Source: Candidatus Omnitrophota bacterium (GTDB lineage: Bacteria; Omnitrophota; Gorgyraeia; 2-01-FULL-45-10). Taken from it: a stretch of 5,181 nt of DNA. Under the pieces are notes generated by a model. That model worked only from the letters and a program-made list of their open reading frames with translations, made no database searches and was not told the origin of the DNA. Below are positions 1 to 5,181 of this stretch, piece after piece (the first letter of the stretch is position 1; every line of letters starts with the position of its first letter). The stretch lies in contig JAPLMI010000226.1 of the NCBI GenBank assembly GCA_026387115.1, forward strand, positions 1 to 5,181, written 5' to 3'. Made by a program: the position numbers and the translations under genes.

Positions 1-293
1 CGAAGGCGGGCGCCGCTTATATAAGCCCGTTCATAGGAAGGCTCGACGACATCGGCCAGGCAGGTATGGACCTCGTCAGGAATATCAAAAAGATATACGG
101 AAATTACGGCTTCGTAACCGAGATCATTGTGGCAAGCGTGAGAAATCCCATCCATGTTTTAGAGTCGGCCCTGGCCGGCGCCGATATAGCGACGGTGCCG
201 TATAATGTGCTGATGTCGCTCGTCAAGCATCCTCTCACGGATGCGGGAATAGAGAAATTTTTGAAGGATTGGCAGAATGTGCCGAAAAAATAG
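1..293 (+). CDS. Transaldolase / fructose-6-phosphate aldolase family protein, 3' end (5' truncated by window)
   Basis: About 96 C-terminal residues are visible; whole codons begin at position 3 and the gene ends with TAG at 291-293. The sequence resembles the small TalC/MipB/Fsa transaldolase subfamily (about 215-220 residues): KAGAAYISPFIGRLDD at the visible N-terminus, then IIVASVRNPIHV, the ALAGADIATVPYNV segment and the ending HPLTDAGIEKFLKDW. Family members are cytoplasmic TIM-barrel enzymes that use a Schiff-base lysine to move a dihydroxyacetone unit between sugar phosphates (sedoheptulose-7-P / fructose-6-P) or to cleave fructose-6-P. The catalytic lysine would lie upstream of the window, so activity cannot be judged here. 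Transaldolase and fructose-6-phosphate aldolase cannot be separated from this fragment; the wording is closer to what I recall of TalC-type transaldolases. The last 17 bases overlap the start of lptD in another frame, which suggests co-transcription. An internal ATG at 66 is an ordinary methionine codon, not a start. Confidence 0.93.
   Translation, partial: KAGAAYISPFIGRLDDIGQAGMDLVRNIKKIYGNYGFVTEIIVASVRNPIHVLESALAGADIATVPYNVLMSLVKHPLTDAGIEKFLKDWQNVPKK
263..268 (+). promoter_or_regulatory. Shine-Dalgarno of lptD, inside the transaldolase gene
   Basis: GAAGGA lies 8 bases before the ATG at 277. It supports that start even though it falls inside the upstream coding region. The start also gives an intact signal peptide, so sequence and product agree. 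Confidence 0.6.
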
Positions 294-2451
294 TATAGGG
301 TACAGCGTAATAATTTGCCTGGCGACATTTCTTTCTTCAATTGCCTGCGCCGAAGAAAAATTACCCGCCCAATTCTCCCCGAAAGAGCCGATCGTCGTTA
401 ACGGCGACAAGGTCGAATATTTTCACGAGAAGAGCACCGTCGTCGGCATCGGTAATATTTCCATAACTTATAAAGACGTCGTTCTCGTCTGTGATAAAAT
501 AACCGTATATCTGGATACGAAAGAATCTATAGCCGAGGGAAATGTCAGGGTGACCCAGAAAGACGCCTTTTTTACCGGCGAGAGGATGAATTACAATTTT
601 GAGACGAGAAAAGGCAATATCCTTAACGGCTATGTCAACGCGAAACCTTTCTACGGAAAGGCAAAAGATGTTGACAAATTAGCCAATAAGGACCAGTTCA
701 ATCTGAACTACGGCTATATCACAACCTGCGATTACACAAATCCCCACTATCGCGTCCAATCCAAACAGGTCAAGATATATTTAGATGATAAGGTTGTGGC
801 GAAGCATATCTTCTTTTATATCGGCAATGTCCCGGTATTCTATTTTCCCTATTACGTCCAGCCGCTGAAGCAGACGAAATCGCACATGACGGTTATCCCC
901 GGCCGGAGCAATGAATGGGGATACTACGCGCTGACCTCGTACAGGTATTATCTGGACGATAAGAATTGCGGCGACATCCTTCTCGATTACAGGACCAAAA
1001 AAGGGCTTGCCGGGGGCATCAACCACTATTATCACATATCGGAGCTTGGAGATGGCGCTGTGAAATTTTATTATACAAAGGAAAACGAACTGGTATACGA
1101 GCAGATGGCGCCGCCGATATCAAGGTACCGCTGGCAGGTGAGACACCGCTGGGATCTGCCCGAGGAGACGGACACTTTCATGGCGCTGGAATTCAACAAA
1201 TTGAGCGACAGGGACGTGATAAGGGACTATCTGTACAATGAGTATGAGGAACTGGGCAGTCAGCCGGACAATTATATCTCGTTCATCACCCAGAAGCGCG
1301 ATTACTCCTCCGAGTTTTTGATACGCATGCGCCTTGATAAATTCTATGATGTCGTGGAGCGCCTGCCGGAGTACCGTATAGATATACCCAATTACAGATT
1401 ATTCCAGGATATGCCGGTCTATTATCAGGCGAACGCGAGCGCCGTATATCTCAATCACGCGTTCGACAATACGAATGTAAATCCGCCCCAGAAAAACCTG
1501 AATGCCGTAAGGGTCGATACGTATAATCGGTTGTCCTATGCCGCGAGGCTCTTCAGGGCTATCAGCGTGACCCCTTACGCGGGCGTGGAGGAGACATATT
1601 ATTCAAGGAACAGATGGGGTGACACGAACGTCATAAGGGGCGCGTTCTCGGCCGGCGTCGACAATTCCATAAAGTTTTACAAGATATACGAAGTTGTGAC
1701 GAACGCCCTGGGGCTGGATATAAATAACCTGAGGCATGTCATAACGCCGACCGCGGGTTATTATTATACGCGCCAGCCGACCATTTCTCCCAATAATCTT
1801 AACCAATTCGATGCCATAGACGCCGTTGATATGCGTAACGGCATCACCCTGGGGCTGGAAAACAGGCTCCAGACGAAAAGGCCGGACGGCAACGGACAGA
1901 TGAAATCCGTCGATCTCGCGACTTTGAGGATAACTACGAATTATGATTTAAGGGTGACGGAAAGTAACGGGAACTCTAAGAGCGGGGGCCTTGACAAGAT
2001 CCTTTTCGAGCTCGAGCTCGTCCCTTATCCGTGGGCCTATCTTCAGGGCAGGATGACCGTCAACCCTAAGCTGCCCACAGTGGAGAACGAATCGATAGAC
2101 CTGGTCGCGAACGGAGGGGATAAGTGGTCGCTCGCGATAAGCAATAGGTATGAAAATGTCCCGACAGGCACCTCTAACCTCGTGACCCTGGACGGTAATT
2201 ACAAGATAACCGAAAAATGGAGGATCCGGGCTTACGAGAGATTCAACGCCATAAACGGTTATCTCGAAGAGCAGGAATACACGGTTTCAAGAGACCTCCA
2301 CTGTTGGACCGCGGATTTTGTTTTTAATTTTAAAAGTAACCAGGATGTGACATTCTGGTTCGCGATGACCCTAAAAGCATTCCCAAGCTATCCCATCGGC
2401 TTCAAACGCACCTATTCCCGCCCGCGTTTCGGCAATACAGGGGATCGGTAG
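277..2451 (+). CDS. lptD: LPS-assembly protein LptD (OstA/Imp), outer-membrane LPS translocon
   Basis: 724 residues, slightly shorter than the E. coli protein (about 784). LptD forms the outer-membrane barrel which, with the lipoprotein LptE, inserts LPS into the outer leaflet. Residues 1-25 look like a Sec signal peptide: basic MCRK start, hydrophobic VIICLATFL, and an A-C-A cleavage motif before EEK. Residues about 38-135 are an OstA/LptA-like periplasmic beta-jellyroll (NGDKVEYF, DKITVYLDTKESIAEGNV), the domain that receives LPS from the bridge. The conserved NVPVFYFPYYVQPL segment (184-197) leads into the barrel, and RHVITP (486-491) is a typical LptD motif. The ending FAMTLKAFPSYPIGF matches the family's last strand and short tail, so the barrel is complete. 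Predicted mature cysteines are C72, C151, C231 and C676; C151 and C676 sit where E. coli has disulfide cysteines. No terminator hairpin follows the gene. LptE is not in the window. Confidence 0.95.
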   Translation: MCRKNSIGYSVIICLATFLSSIACAEEKLPAQFSPKEPIVVNGDKVEYFHEKSTVVGIGNISITYKDVVLVCDKITVYLDTKESIAEGNVRVTQKDAFFTGERMNYNFETRKGNILNGYVNAKPFYGKAKDVDKLANKDQFNLNYGYITTCDYTNPHYRVQSKQVKIYLDDKVVAKHIFFYIGNVPVFYFPYYVQPLKQTKSHMTVIPGRSNEWGYYALTSYRYYLDDKNCGDILLDYRTKKGLAGGINHYYHISELGDGAVKFYYTKENELVYEQMAPPISRYRWQVRHRWDLPEETDTFMALEFNKLSDRDVIRDYLYNEYEELGSQPDNYISFITQKRDYSSEFLIRMRLDKFYDVVERLPEYRIDIPNYRLFQDMPVYYQANASAVYLNHAFDNTNVNPPQKNLNAVRVDTYNRLSYAARLFRAISVTPYAGVEETYYSRNRWGDTNVIRGAFSAGVDNSIKFYKIYEVVTNALGLDINNLRHVITPTAGYYYTRQPTISPNNLNQFDAIDAVDMRNGITLGLENRLQTKRPDGNGQMKSVDLATLRITTNYDLRVTESNGNSKSGGLDKILFELELVPYPWAYLQGRMTVNPKLPTVENESIDLVANGGDKWSLAISNRYENVPTGTSNLVTLDGNYKITEKWRIRAYERFNAINGYLEEQEYTVSRDLHCWTADFVFNFKSNQDVTFWFAMTLKAFPSYPIGFKRTYSRPRFGNTGDR

Positions 2452-2469
2452 ACGCATCCCACTTTACCC

Positions 2470-2497
2470 TTGTCATATATTAATATCATGATATAAT
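2470..2497 (+). promoter_or_regulatory. Sigma70-type promoter for ugd and the nucleotide-sugar operon
   Basis: TTGTCA at 2470-2475 (5 of 6 to the -35 consensus) and a perfect TATAAT at 2492-2497 are separated by 16 bp. Transcription would start near 2504, about 27 bases before the GTG of ugd. This is the only strong promoter-like pair I see in the window. It would drive ugd, the RmlC-like gene, rmlA and rmlB together. The call assumes a standard housekeeping sigma factor, and the surrounding sequence is AT-rich, which raises the chance of a fortuitous match. Confidence 0.6.
2483..2494. promoter_or_regulatory. 12-bp perfect palindrome across promoter spacer and -10, possible operator
   Basis: ATATCATGATAT reads the same on both strands and runs into the first three bases of the TATAAT box. 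A second palindrome, ATATTAATAT (2477-2486), overlaps its left edge. A dimeric repressor bound here would occlude the -10. In so AT-rich a gap, short palindromes also arise by chance, and no second copy of the site occurs in the window to support it. Confidence 0.25.
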
Positions 2498-2516
2498 ACA
2501 TATCCTTTGACAAAAA

Positions 2517-2525
2517 AGGAAGGTG
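2517..2525 (+). promoter_or_regulatory. Shine-Dalgarno of ugd, fixing a GTG start
   Basis: AGGAAGGTG ends 5 bases before GTG at 2531. This strong site supports the non-ATG start. The protein then begins directly with the Rossmann strand MNICIIGSGYVG, as usual for the family, and no in-frame ATG lies close upstream. Confidence 0.7.
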
Positions 2526-2530
2526 CTTAG

Positions 2531-3826
2531 GTGAATATCTGCATAATAGGTTCGGGTTATGTGGGGCTCGTTACAGGGGCCTGCTTTGCCGATTTGGGCA
2601 ACGATGTCATCTGTGTAGATAATGACAAAAATAAGATAAAAGCGCTTAAGGCAGGTGTTATTCCCATCTATGAGCCGGGGCTGGAAGAGCTTGTCAAGCG
2701 GAACAGGAAAGAAGGAAGGCTCTTCTTCGGCACAAGCATAAAAGAGGGTGTAAAAAAGTCCGAGGTGATATTTATAGCGGTCGGCACGCCTTCAAAAGAT
2801 GATGGCGATGCCGACCTTACCTTTGTCGAGCATGTTTCGCGCGAGATCGCCGCGGCCATGACATCCTACCGCCTTATCGTGGAGAAGTCGACGGTGCCCG
2901 TGAATACCGGCGAATGGGTGGAGCATACGATAAAGGTTTTTAACAGGCGAAACGTGAAATTTGACGTCGCCTCAAATCCGGAGTTCCTTAAGGAAGGTTC
3001 AGCGATAGAGGACTTCATGCATCCGGACAGGATAGTCCTCGGCGTGAAATCCAAAAAGGCCGCCGGCATACTGTCCGAATTATATAAGCCGCTGAAGGCG
3101 CCGATAGTGGTGACCGACATCAAATCGGCCGAGATCATAAAGCACGCCTCCAATTCATTCCTCGCCGCGAAGATCTCCTTTATAAACGCGATATCCGATA
3201 TATGCGACAAGGTCGGCGCGGACATCGTGGAGGTCGCCAGGGGCGTCGGGCTCGACAAGAGGATAGGAAGAGAGTTCCTGAACGCAGGGCTAGGTTTCGG
3301 CGGATCGTGTTTTCCGAAAGACCTTGCCGCCTTCATTCATATAGCGGAAAAGATAGGGTACGATTTCGGCCTTTTGAAAGAGGTTCAGAAGATAAACGAT
3401 TATCAGAAGAGACTTATCGTGCGTAAGATCGAGGGCCTCGTCTGGAACCTTCCCAAAAAGACGATAGGCGTCCTGGGGTTATCGTTCAAACCCGATACCG
3501 ACGACATAAGGAGTGCGCCGGCGCTCGATATAATATCGATGTTGATAAAGGAAGGGGCCGATATAAAGGTATACGATCCCGCCGCGATGAAGAAGGCGAA
3601 AGCGGTATTGGGTAAACAGGTGAAATTCTGCAGGGACGCCTATGAGGCCGCGCGGTCGAGCGACTGTCTGCTGGTGGCGACGGAATGGAACGAGTTCAAG
3701 GAGCTCGACTTTAAAAAGATAAAGAGGCTCATGAGACAGCCGATAATCGTAGACGGAAGGAATATTTACGACCCTTCGGAGATGAAGAAGCTCGGGTTTG
3801 CGTATGTGGGGATAGGGAGAAAGTAG
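2531..3826 (+). CDS. ugd: UDP-glucose 6-dehydrogenase
   Basis: 431 residues, the usual length for the UDP-glucose/GDP-mannose dehydrogenase family. It oxidises UDP-glucose twice with NAD+ to give UDP-glucuronate for capsule, exopolysaccharide or LPS sugars, in the cytoplasm. The N-terminal Rossmann domain has the dinucleotide motif GSGYVG (7-12) and an acidic D30 for the NAD ribose. EKSTVPVNTG (118-127) and NPEFLKEGSA (149-158) are family signatures. The central helical domain carries K204 and N208 in EIIKHASNSFLAAK, and the catalytic cysteine is C260 in GFGGSCFPKD, followed by D264. The C-terminal UDP-binding domain has GLSFKPDTDDIRSAP (316-330) and VDGRN (407-411). All expected catalytic residues are present. 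GGSCFPKD together with EFLKEGSA favours UDP-glucose over GDP-mannose or UDP-ManNAc as substrate, though close paralogues exist. It is the first gene after the promoter and lies 53 bases before the RmlC-like gene. Confidence 0.95.
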   Translation: MNICIIGSGYVGLVTGACFADLGNDVICVDNDKNKIKALKAGVIPIYEPGLEELVKRNRKEGRLFFGTSIKEGVKKSEVIFIAVGTPSKDDGDADLTFVEHVSREIAAAMTSYRLIVEKSTVPVNTGEWVEHTIKVFNRRNVKFDVASNPEFLKEGSAIEDFMHPDRIVLGVKSKKAAGILSELYKPLKAPIVVTDIKSAEIIKHASNSFLAAKISFINAISDICDKVGADIVEVARGVGLDKRIGREFLNAGLGFGGSCFPKDLAAFIHIAEKIGYDFGLLKEVQKINDYQKRLIVRKIEGLVWNLPKKTIGVLGLSFKPDTDDIRSAPALDIISMLIKEGADIKVYDPAAMKKAKAVLGKQVKFCRDAYEAARSSDCLLVATEWNEFKELDFKKIKRLMRQPIIVDGRNIYDPSEMKKLGFAYVGIGRK

Positions 3827-3879
3827 TTTAAAAGTTGAAAAGTTGAAAAGTTTAAAGGTTAAAAGGTTAAAAGGTTTAT
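3827..3879. repeat. Degenerate 8-bp tandem repeat (AAAAGTTG / AAAAGGTT) filling the ugd-cupin gap
   Basis: After TTT, the gap consists of AAAAGTTG (3830-3837), AAAAGTTG (3838-3845), AAAAGTTT (3846-3853), AAAGGTT (3854-3860, one base short), AAAAGGTT (3861-3868) and AAAAGGTT (3869-3876), then TAT and the ATG. The unit drifts from a GTTG form to a GGTT form towards the gene. The strand is purine-rich with A-tracts nearly every helical turn. The last unit supplies AAGG (3871-3874) 5 bases before the start codon, so the repeat also acts as the ribosome-binding leader. There is no other coding or hairpin signal in it. Confidence 0.85.
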
Positions 3880-4326
3880 ATGATAGAGGGCGTGAAAGTA
3901 AAAAAATTGAAGATAATCCCGGATGAGCGCGGCAGGCTCATGGAGATCCTGAGGAGCGATGACGAAAATTTCAAGAAATTCGGCCAGGTTTATATGACGA
4001 CTGCATATCCCGGCGTAGTCAAATCATGGCACTATCATAAAAAACAGGATGATAATTTTACATGCATACAGGGCAGGATGAGACTCGCGCTTTACGATGC
4101 CAGGCCAAAATCTCCCACGTTCAAAGAGGTGAATGAGTTTATCATAGGCCCGGAAGACCCTATGCTCGTTACGATCCCGAGGCTTGTTTATCATGGCTTT
4201 AAATGCATAAGCGATGTCGAAGCGCTCGTAATAAATACGGTTACCAGGCCTTATGACCATAAAAAGCCGGATGAGTACAGGGTAGACCCTTACGAAAACG
4301 ATATTCCGTATGACTGGAGGAAATAG
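3880..4326 (+). CDS. Short RmlC-like cupin, dTDP-4-dehydrorhamnose 3,5-epimerase family
   Basis: 148 residues, against about 180 for classical RmlC, which epimerises C3 and C5 of dTDP-4-keto-6-deoxyglucose on the way to dTDP-rhamnose. Family features visible are an N-terminal strand with DERGRLMEI (15-23), then VKSWHYH (47-53), where H51 aligns with the catalytic histidine of the classical RGLHFQ motif, the LYDAR-SPT stretch (71-80), IPRLVYHGF (99-107) with H105, and a C-terminal DPYENDIPYDW. The usual lysine after the first motif is absent (D58 in a gapless alignment). The tyrosine that normally lies 13 residues after the HGF histidine is I118. The exact reaction is therefore uncertain: it may be a 3- or 5-epimerase, an isomerase, or an unusual epimerase of the dTDP sugar made by its neighbours. 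The ATG at 3880 is preceded by AAGG; the GTG at 3892 has no well-spaced site. It ends 3 bases before rmlA. Confidence 0.85.
   Translation: MIEGVKVKKLKIIPDERGRLMEILRSDDENFKKFGQVYMTTAYPGVVKSWHYHKKQDDNFTCIQGRMRLALYDARPKSPTFKEVNEFIIGPEDPMLVTIPRLVYHGFKCISDVEALVINTVTRPYDHKKPDEYRVDPYENDIPYDWRK
4316..4320 (+). promoter_or_regulatory. Shine-Dalgarno of rmlA
   Basis: GGAGG lies inside the last codons of the RmlC-like gene, 9 bases before the ATG at 4330. A second in-frame ATG at 4336 (MKGVILAGG, the more familiar N-terminus) would be 15 bases away, so the first ATG is preferred. The difference is only two residues. Confidence 0.55.
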
Positions 4327-4329
4327 GTT

Positions 4330-5064
4330 ATGGCGATGAAAGGCGTGATACTGGCCGGCGGGCTCGGGAAGAGATTAAATCCCTTGACTAAAATCACCAA
4401 CAAACATTTGCTGCCGGTATATTGCAAACCTATGATATATTACCCGATCCAAACGCTCGTTGATGCCGGGATAAGCGACATACTGATCGTGACCGGCGGG
4501 ATGCATGCGGGGGAATTTTTGAGGCTGCTCGGAAACGGGAAGGAGTTCGGGCTGAAGCATATAAATTACACATATCAGGAAGGCGAGGGCGGTATTGCCG
4601 AGGCCCTGGGCCTTGCCAGGCACTTTGCCGATAACGAAAAGATAGTCGTGATCCTGGGCGACAATATCATCGAAAAAAGTATCAAAGGCGCGGTCGACGA
4701 ATTCCGGAAACAGCCCAAGGGCGCCAGGATATTGCTTAAGAAGGTCGACGATCCGGAAAGGTTCGGTGTTGCGGAACTTAAAGGCGAGAAGCTTGTCTCG
4801 ATCGAGGAGAAGCCGAAAAAGCCGAAATCAGATTACGCGGTCACAGGCATCTACATGTATGACCGGCAGGTTTTCGAGATAATAAAGACCCTTAAGCCGT
4901 CCCACAGAGGCGAGCTCGAGATAACGGATGTCAATAACGCCTATCTCAAGAAGGGCGAATTGGCCTACAGTATCCTGGACGGCTGGTGGACCGACGCGGG
5001 GACGTTCGAGTCATTATTGCGGGCGAATAATCTCGTAGCAAAAAGTAGCGGGAAATGCGAATGA
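4330..5064 (+). CDS. rmlA: Glucose-1-phosphate thymidylyltransferase, short form
   Basis: 244 residues. It joins glucose-1-phosphate and dTTP into dTDP-glucose plus pyrophosphate, the first step of dTDP-deoxysugar synthesis. The nucleotidyltransferase fold is clear: GVILAGGLGKRLNPLT (5-20), HLLPVYCKPMIYYP (26-39), QEGEGGIAEAL (83-93), LGDN (109-112) with D111 as likely metal ligand, DPERFGVAE (141-149), SIEEKPKKPKSDYAVTG (157-173), GELEITDVNNAY (194-205) and WWTDAGTFESLLRA (219-232) with D222 as likely second metal ligand. Classical RmlA/RffH proteins have about 290 residues. This one lacks the roughly 45-residue C-terminal helical tail linked to the allosteric site, so feedback control by dTDP-rhamnose may differ. 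Minor differences from the classical wording are K14 in the GLGKR loop and C32 before KP. A related uridylyl or other nucleotidyl specificity cannot be excluded, but the adjacent rmlB start favours dTTP. Its stop overlaps rmlB by 4 bases. Confidence 0.92.
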   Translation: MAMKGVILAGGLGKRLNPLTKITNKHLLPVYCKPMIYYPIQTLVDAGISDILIVTGGMHAGEFLRLLGNGKEFGLKHINYTYQEGEGGIAEALGLARHFADNEKIVVILGDNIIEKSIKGAVDEFRKQPKGARILLKKVDDPERFGVAELKGEKLVSIEEKPKKPKSDYAVTGIYMYDRQVFEIIKTLKPSHRGELEITDVNNAYLKKGELAYSILDGWWTDAGTFESLLRANNLVAKSSGKCE

Positions 5065-5181
5065 AGAAATTGCTCGTTACAGGCGGAGCAGGTTTCATCG
5101 GCTCCAATTTCATCAGGCACATCCTCAATAAATATGACGATTACAAAATCGTAAACCTCGACAAGCTGACCTATTGCGGCA
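5061..5181 (+). CDS. rmlB: dTDP-glucose 4,6-dehydratase, 5' end (truncated by window)
   Basis: Only the first 40 codons are present. They begin MKKLLVTGGAGFIGSNFIRH, the classic extended short-chain dehydrogenase Rossmann start with the NAD-binding GGAGFIG motif (residues 8-14). Then comes IVNLDKLTYCG, which matches the RmlB signature V-x-LDKLTYAGN except for cysteine in place of alanine. RmlB converts dTDP-glucose, the product of the preceding gene, to dTDP-4-keto-6-deoxyglucose using tightly bound NAD+. The catalytic YxxxK and Asp/Glu pair lie beyond the window. The ATG at 5061 overlaps the TGA of rmlA (ATGA), and only a weak GGGA precedes it, so translation is probably coupled to rmlA. Another dTDP- or UDP-sugar dehydratase is possible, but LDKLTY and the rmlA neighbour argue strongly for RmlB. 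Confidence 0.92.
   Translation, partial: MKKLLVTGGAGFIGSNFIRHILNKYDDYKIVNLDKLTYCG

Larger units (their letters stand above)
2452..2530. other. Intergenic region between lptD and ugd
   Basis: A 79-base AT-rich gap that separates the lptD unit from the sugar-nucleotide cassette. It holds the promoter, palindrome and ribosome-binding site listed separately. No stem-loop with a U-tract that would terminate lptD is visible, so read-through into ugd is possible. Confidence 0.7.

Noticed and set aside
300..354. Possible lipoprotein signal, with a cysteine at residue 24 of LptD (SIAC).
   Set aside because: The -3 position is serine rather than the usual leucine-like residue, and an A-C-A signal peptidase I site follows at once. 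LptD is not a lipoprotein in characterised species.
966..1241. 91-residue open frame on the plus strand within lptD in another phase.
   Set aside because: Arg/Gly-rich out-of-frame translation of lptD with no family resemblance; the lptD frame is continuous and conserved across it.
2507..2512. TTGACA, a perfect -35 box.
   Set aside because: No -10-like sequence lies 15-19 bases downstream; that stretch is the ribosome-binding site and start of ugd. The TTGTCA/TATAAT pair upstream is better.
2503..2520. TCCTTT and AAAGGA could form a 6-bp hairpin that hides part of the ugd ribosome site.
   Set aside because: The stem is short and AT-rich, the predicted transcript begins near its left arm, and the AGGTG part of the ribosome site stays free. 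Too weak to call a regulator.
2866..3336. 156-residue open frame on the minus strand inside ugd.
   Set aside because: It lies wholly antisense to a well-supported ugd, shows no recognisable motif, and has no independent ribosome site. It is a codon-bias shadow.
3827..3879. The octamer array as a CRISPR-like or attachment-site structure.
   Set aside because: The units are contiguous with no spacers, and no integrase, cas or mobile gene is nearby. It is a simple tandem repeat.

Overview
The window comes from a Gram-negative (diderm, LPS-bearing) bacterium, because it encodes a complete LptD, the outer-membrane LPS translocon. Base composition is moderate. Synonymous usage leans strongly to ATA for isoleucine and AGG for arginine, and one intergenic gap holds an A-rich octamer repeat. 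This mix would fit an uncultivated environmental lineage such as Omnitrophota or another PVC-like group. That placement is a weak inference from style, not from a marker gene.

All genes lie on the + strand and coding density is high. Positions 1-293 hold the 3' end of a small transaldolase (TalC/MipB/Fsa family). Its last 17 bases overlap the start of lptD (277-2451). A 79-base gap follows, with a good sigma70-type promoter (TTGTCA, 16 bp, TATAAT) and a 12-bp palindrome across its spacer and -10. After it comes a nucleotide-sugar cassette: ugd (UDP-glucose 6-dehydrogenase, GTG start, 2531-3826), a 53-base gap built almost entirely of a degenerate 8-bp tandem repeat, a short RmlC-like cupin (3880-4326), a short-form rmlA (glucose-1-phosphate thymidylyltransferase, 4330-5064) and the start of rmlB (dTDP-glucose 4,6-dehydratase, 5061 to the window end). 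The last three genes are tightly packed (3-base gap, then a 4-base ATGA overlap) and look translationally coupled.

Functionally, the cassette makes activated sugars for surface polysaccharide. Ugd gives UDP-glucuronate. RmlA and RmlB convert glucose-1-phosphate through dTDP-glucose to dTDP-4-keto-6-deoxyglucose. The cupin would then act on that keto sugar or on a related one. LptD exports LPS to the outer leaflet, so the neighbourhood has an envelope theme, although lptD and the sugar genes appear to be separate transcription units.

I see no clearly undescribed system here. The points most worth a second look are the RmlC-like protein that lacks the usual catalytic tyrosine, the octamer-repeat leader in front of it, and the palindromic promoter before ugd. 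No RNA gene, insertion sequence, CRISPR array or frameshift was found.
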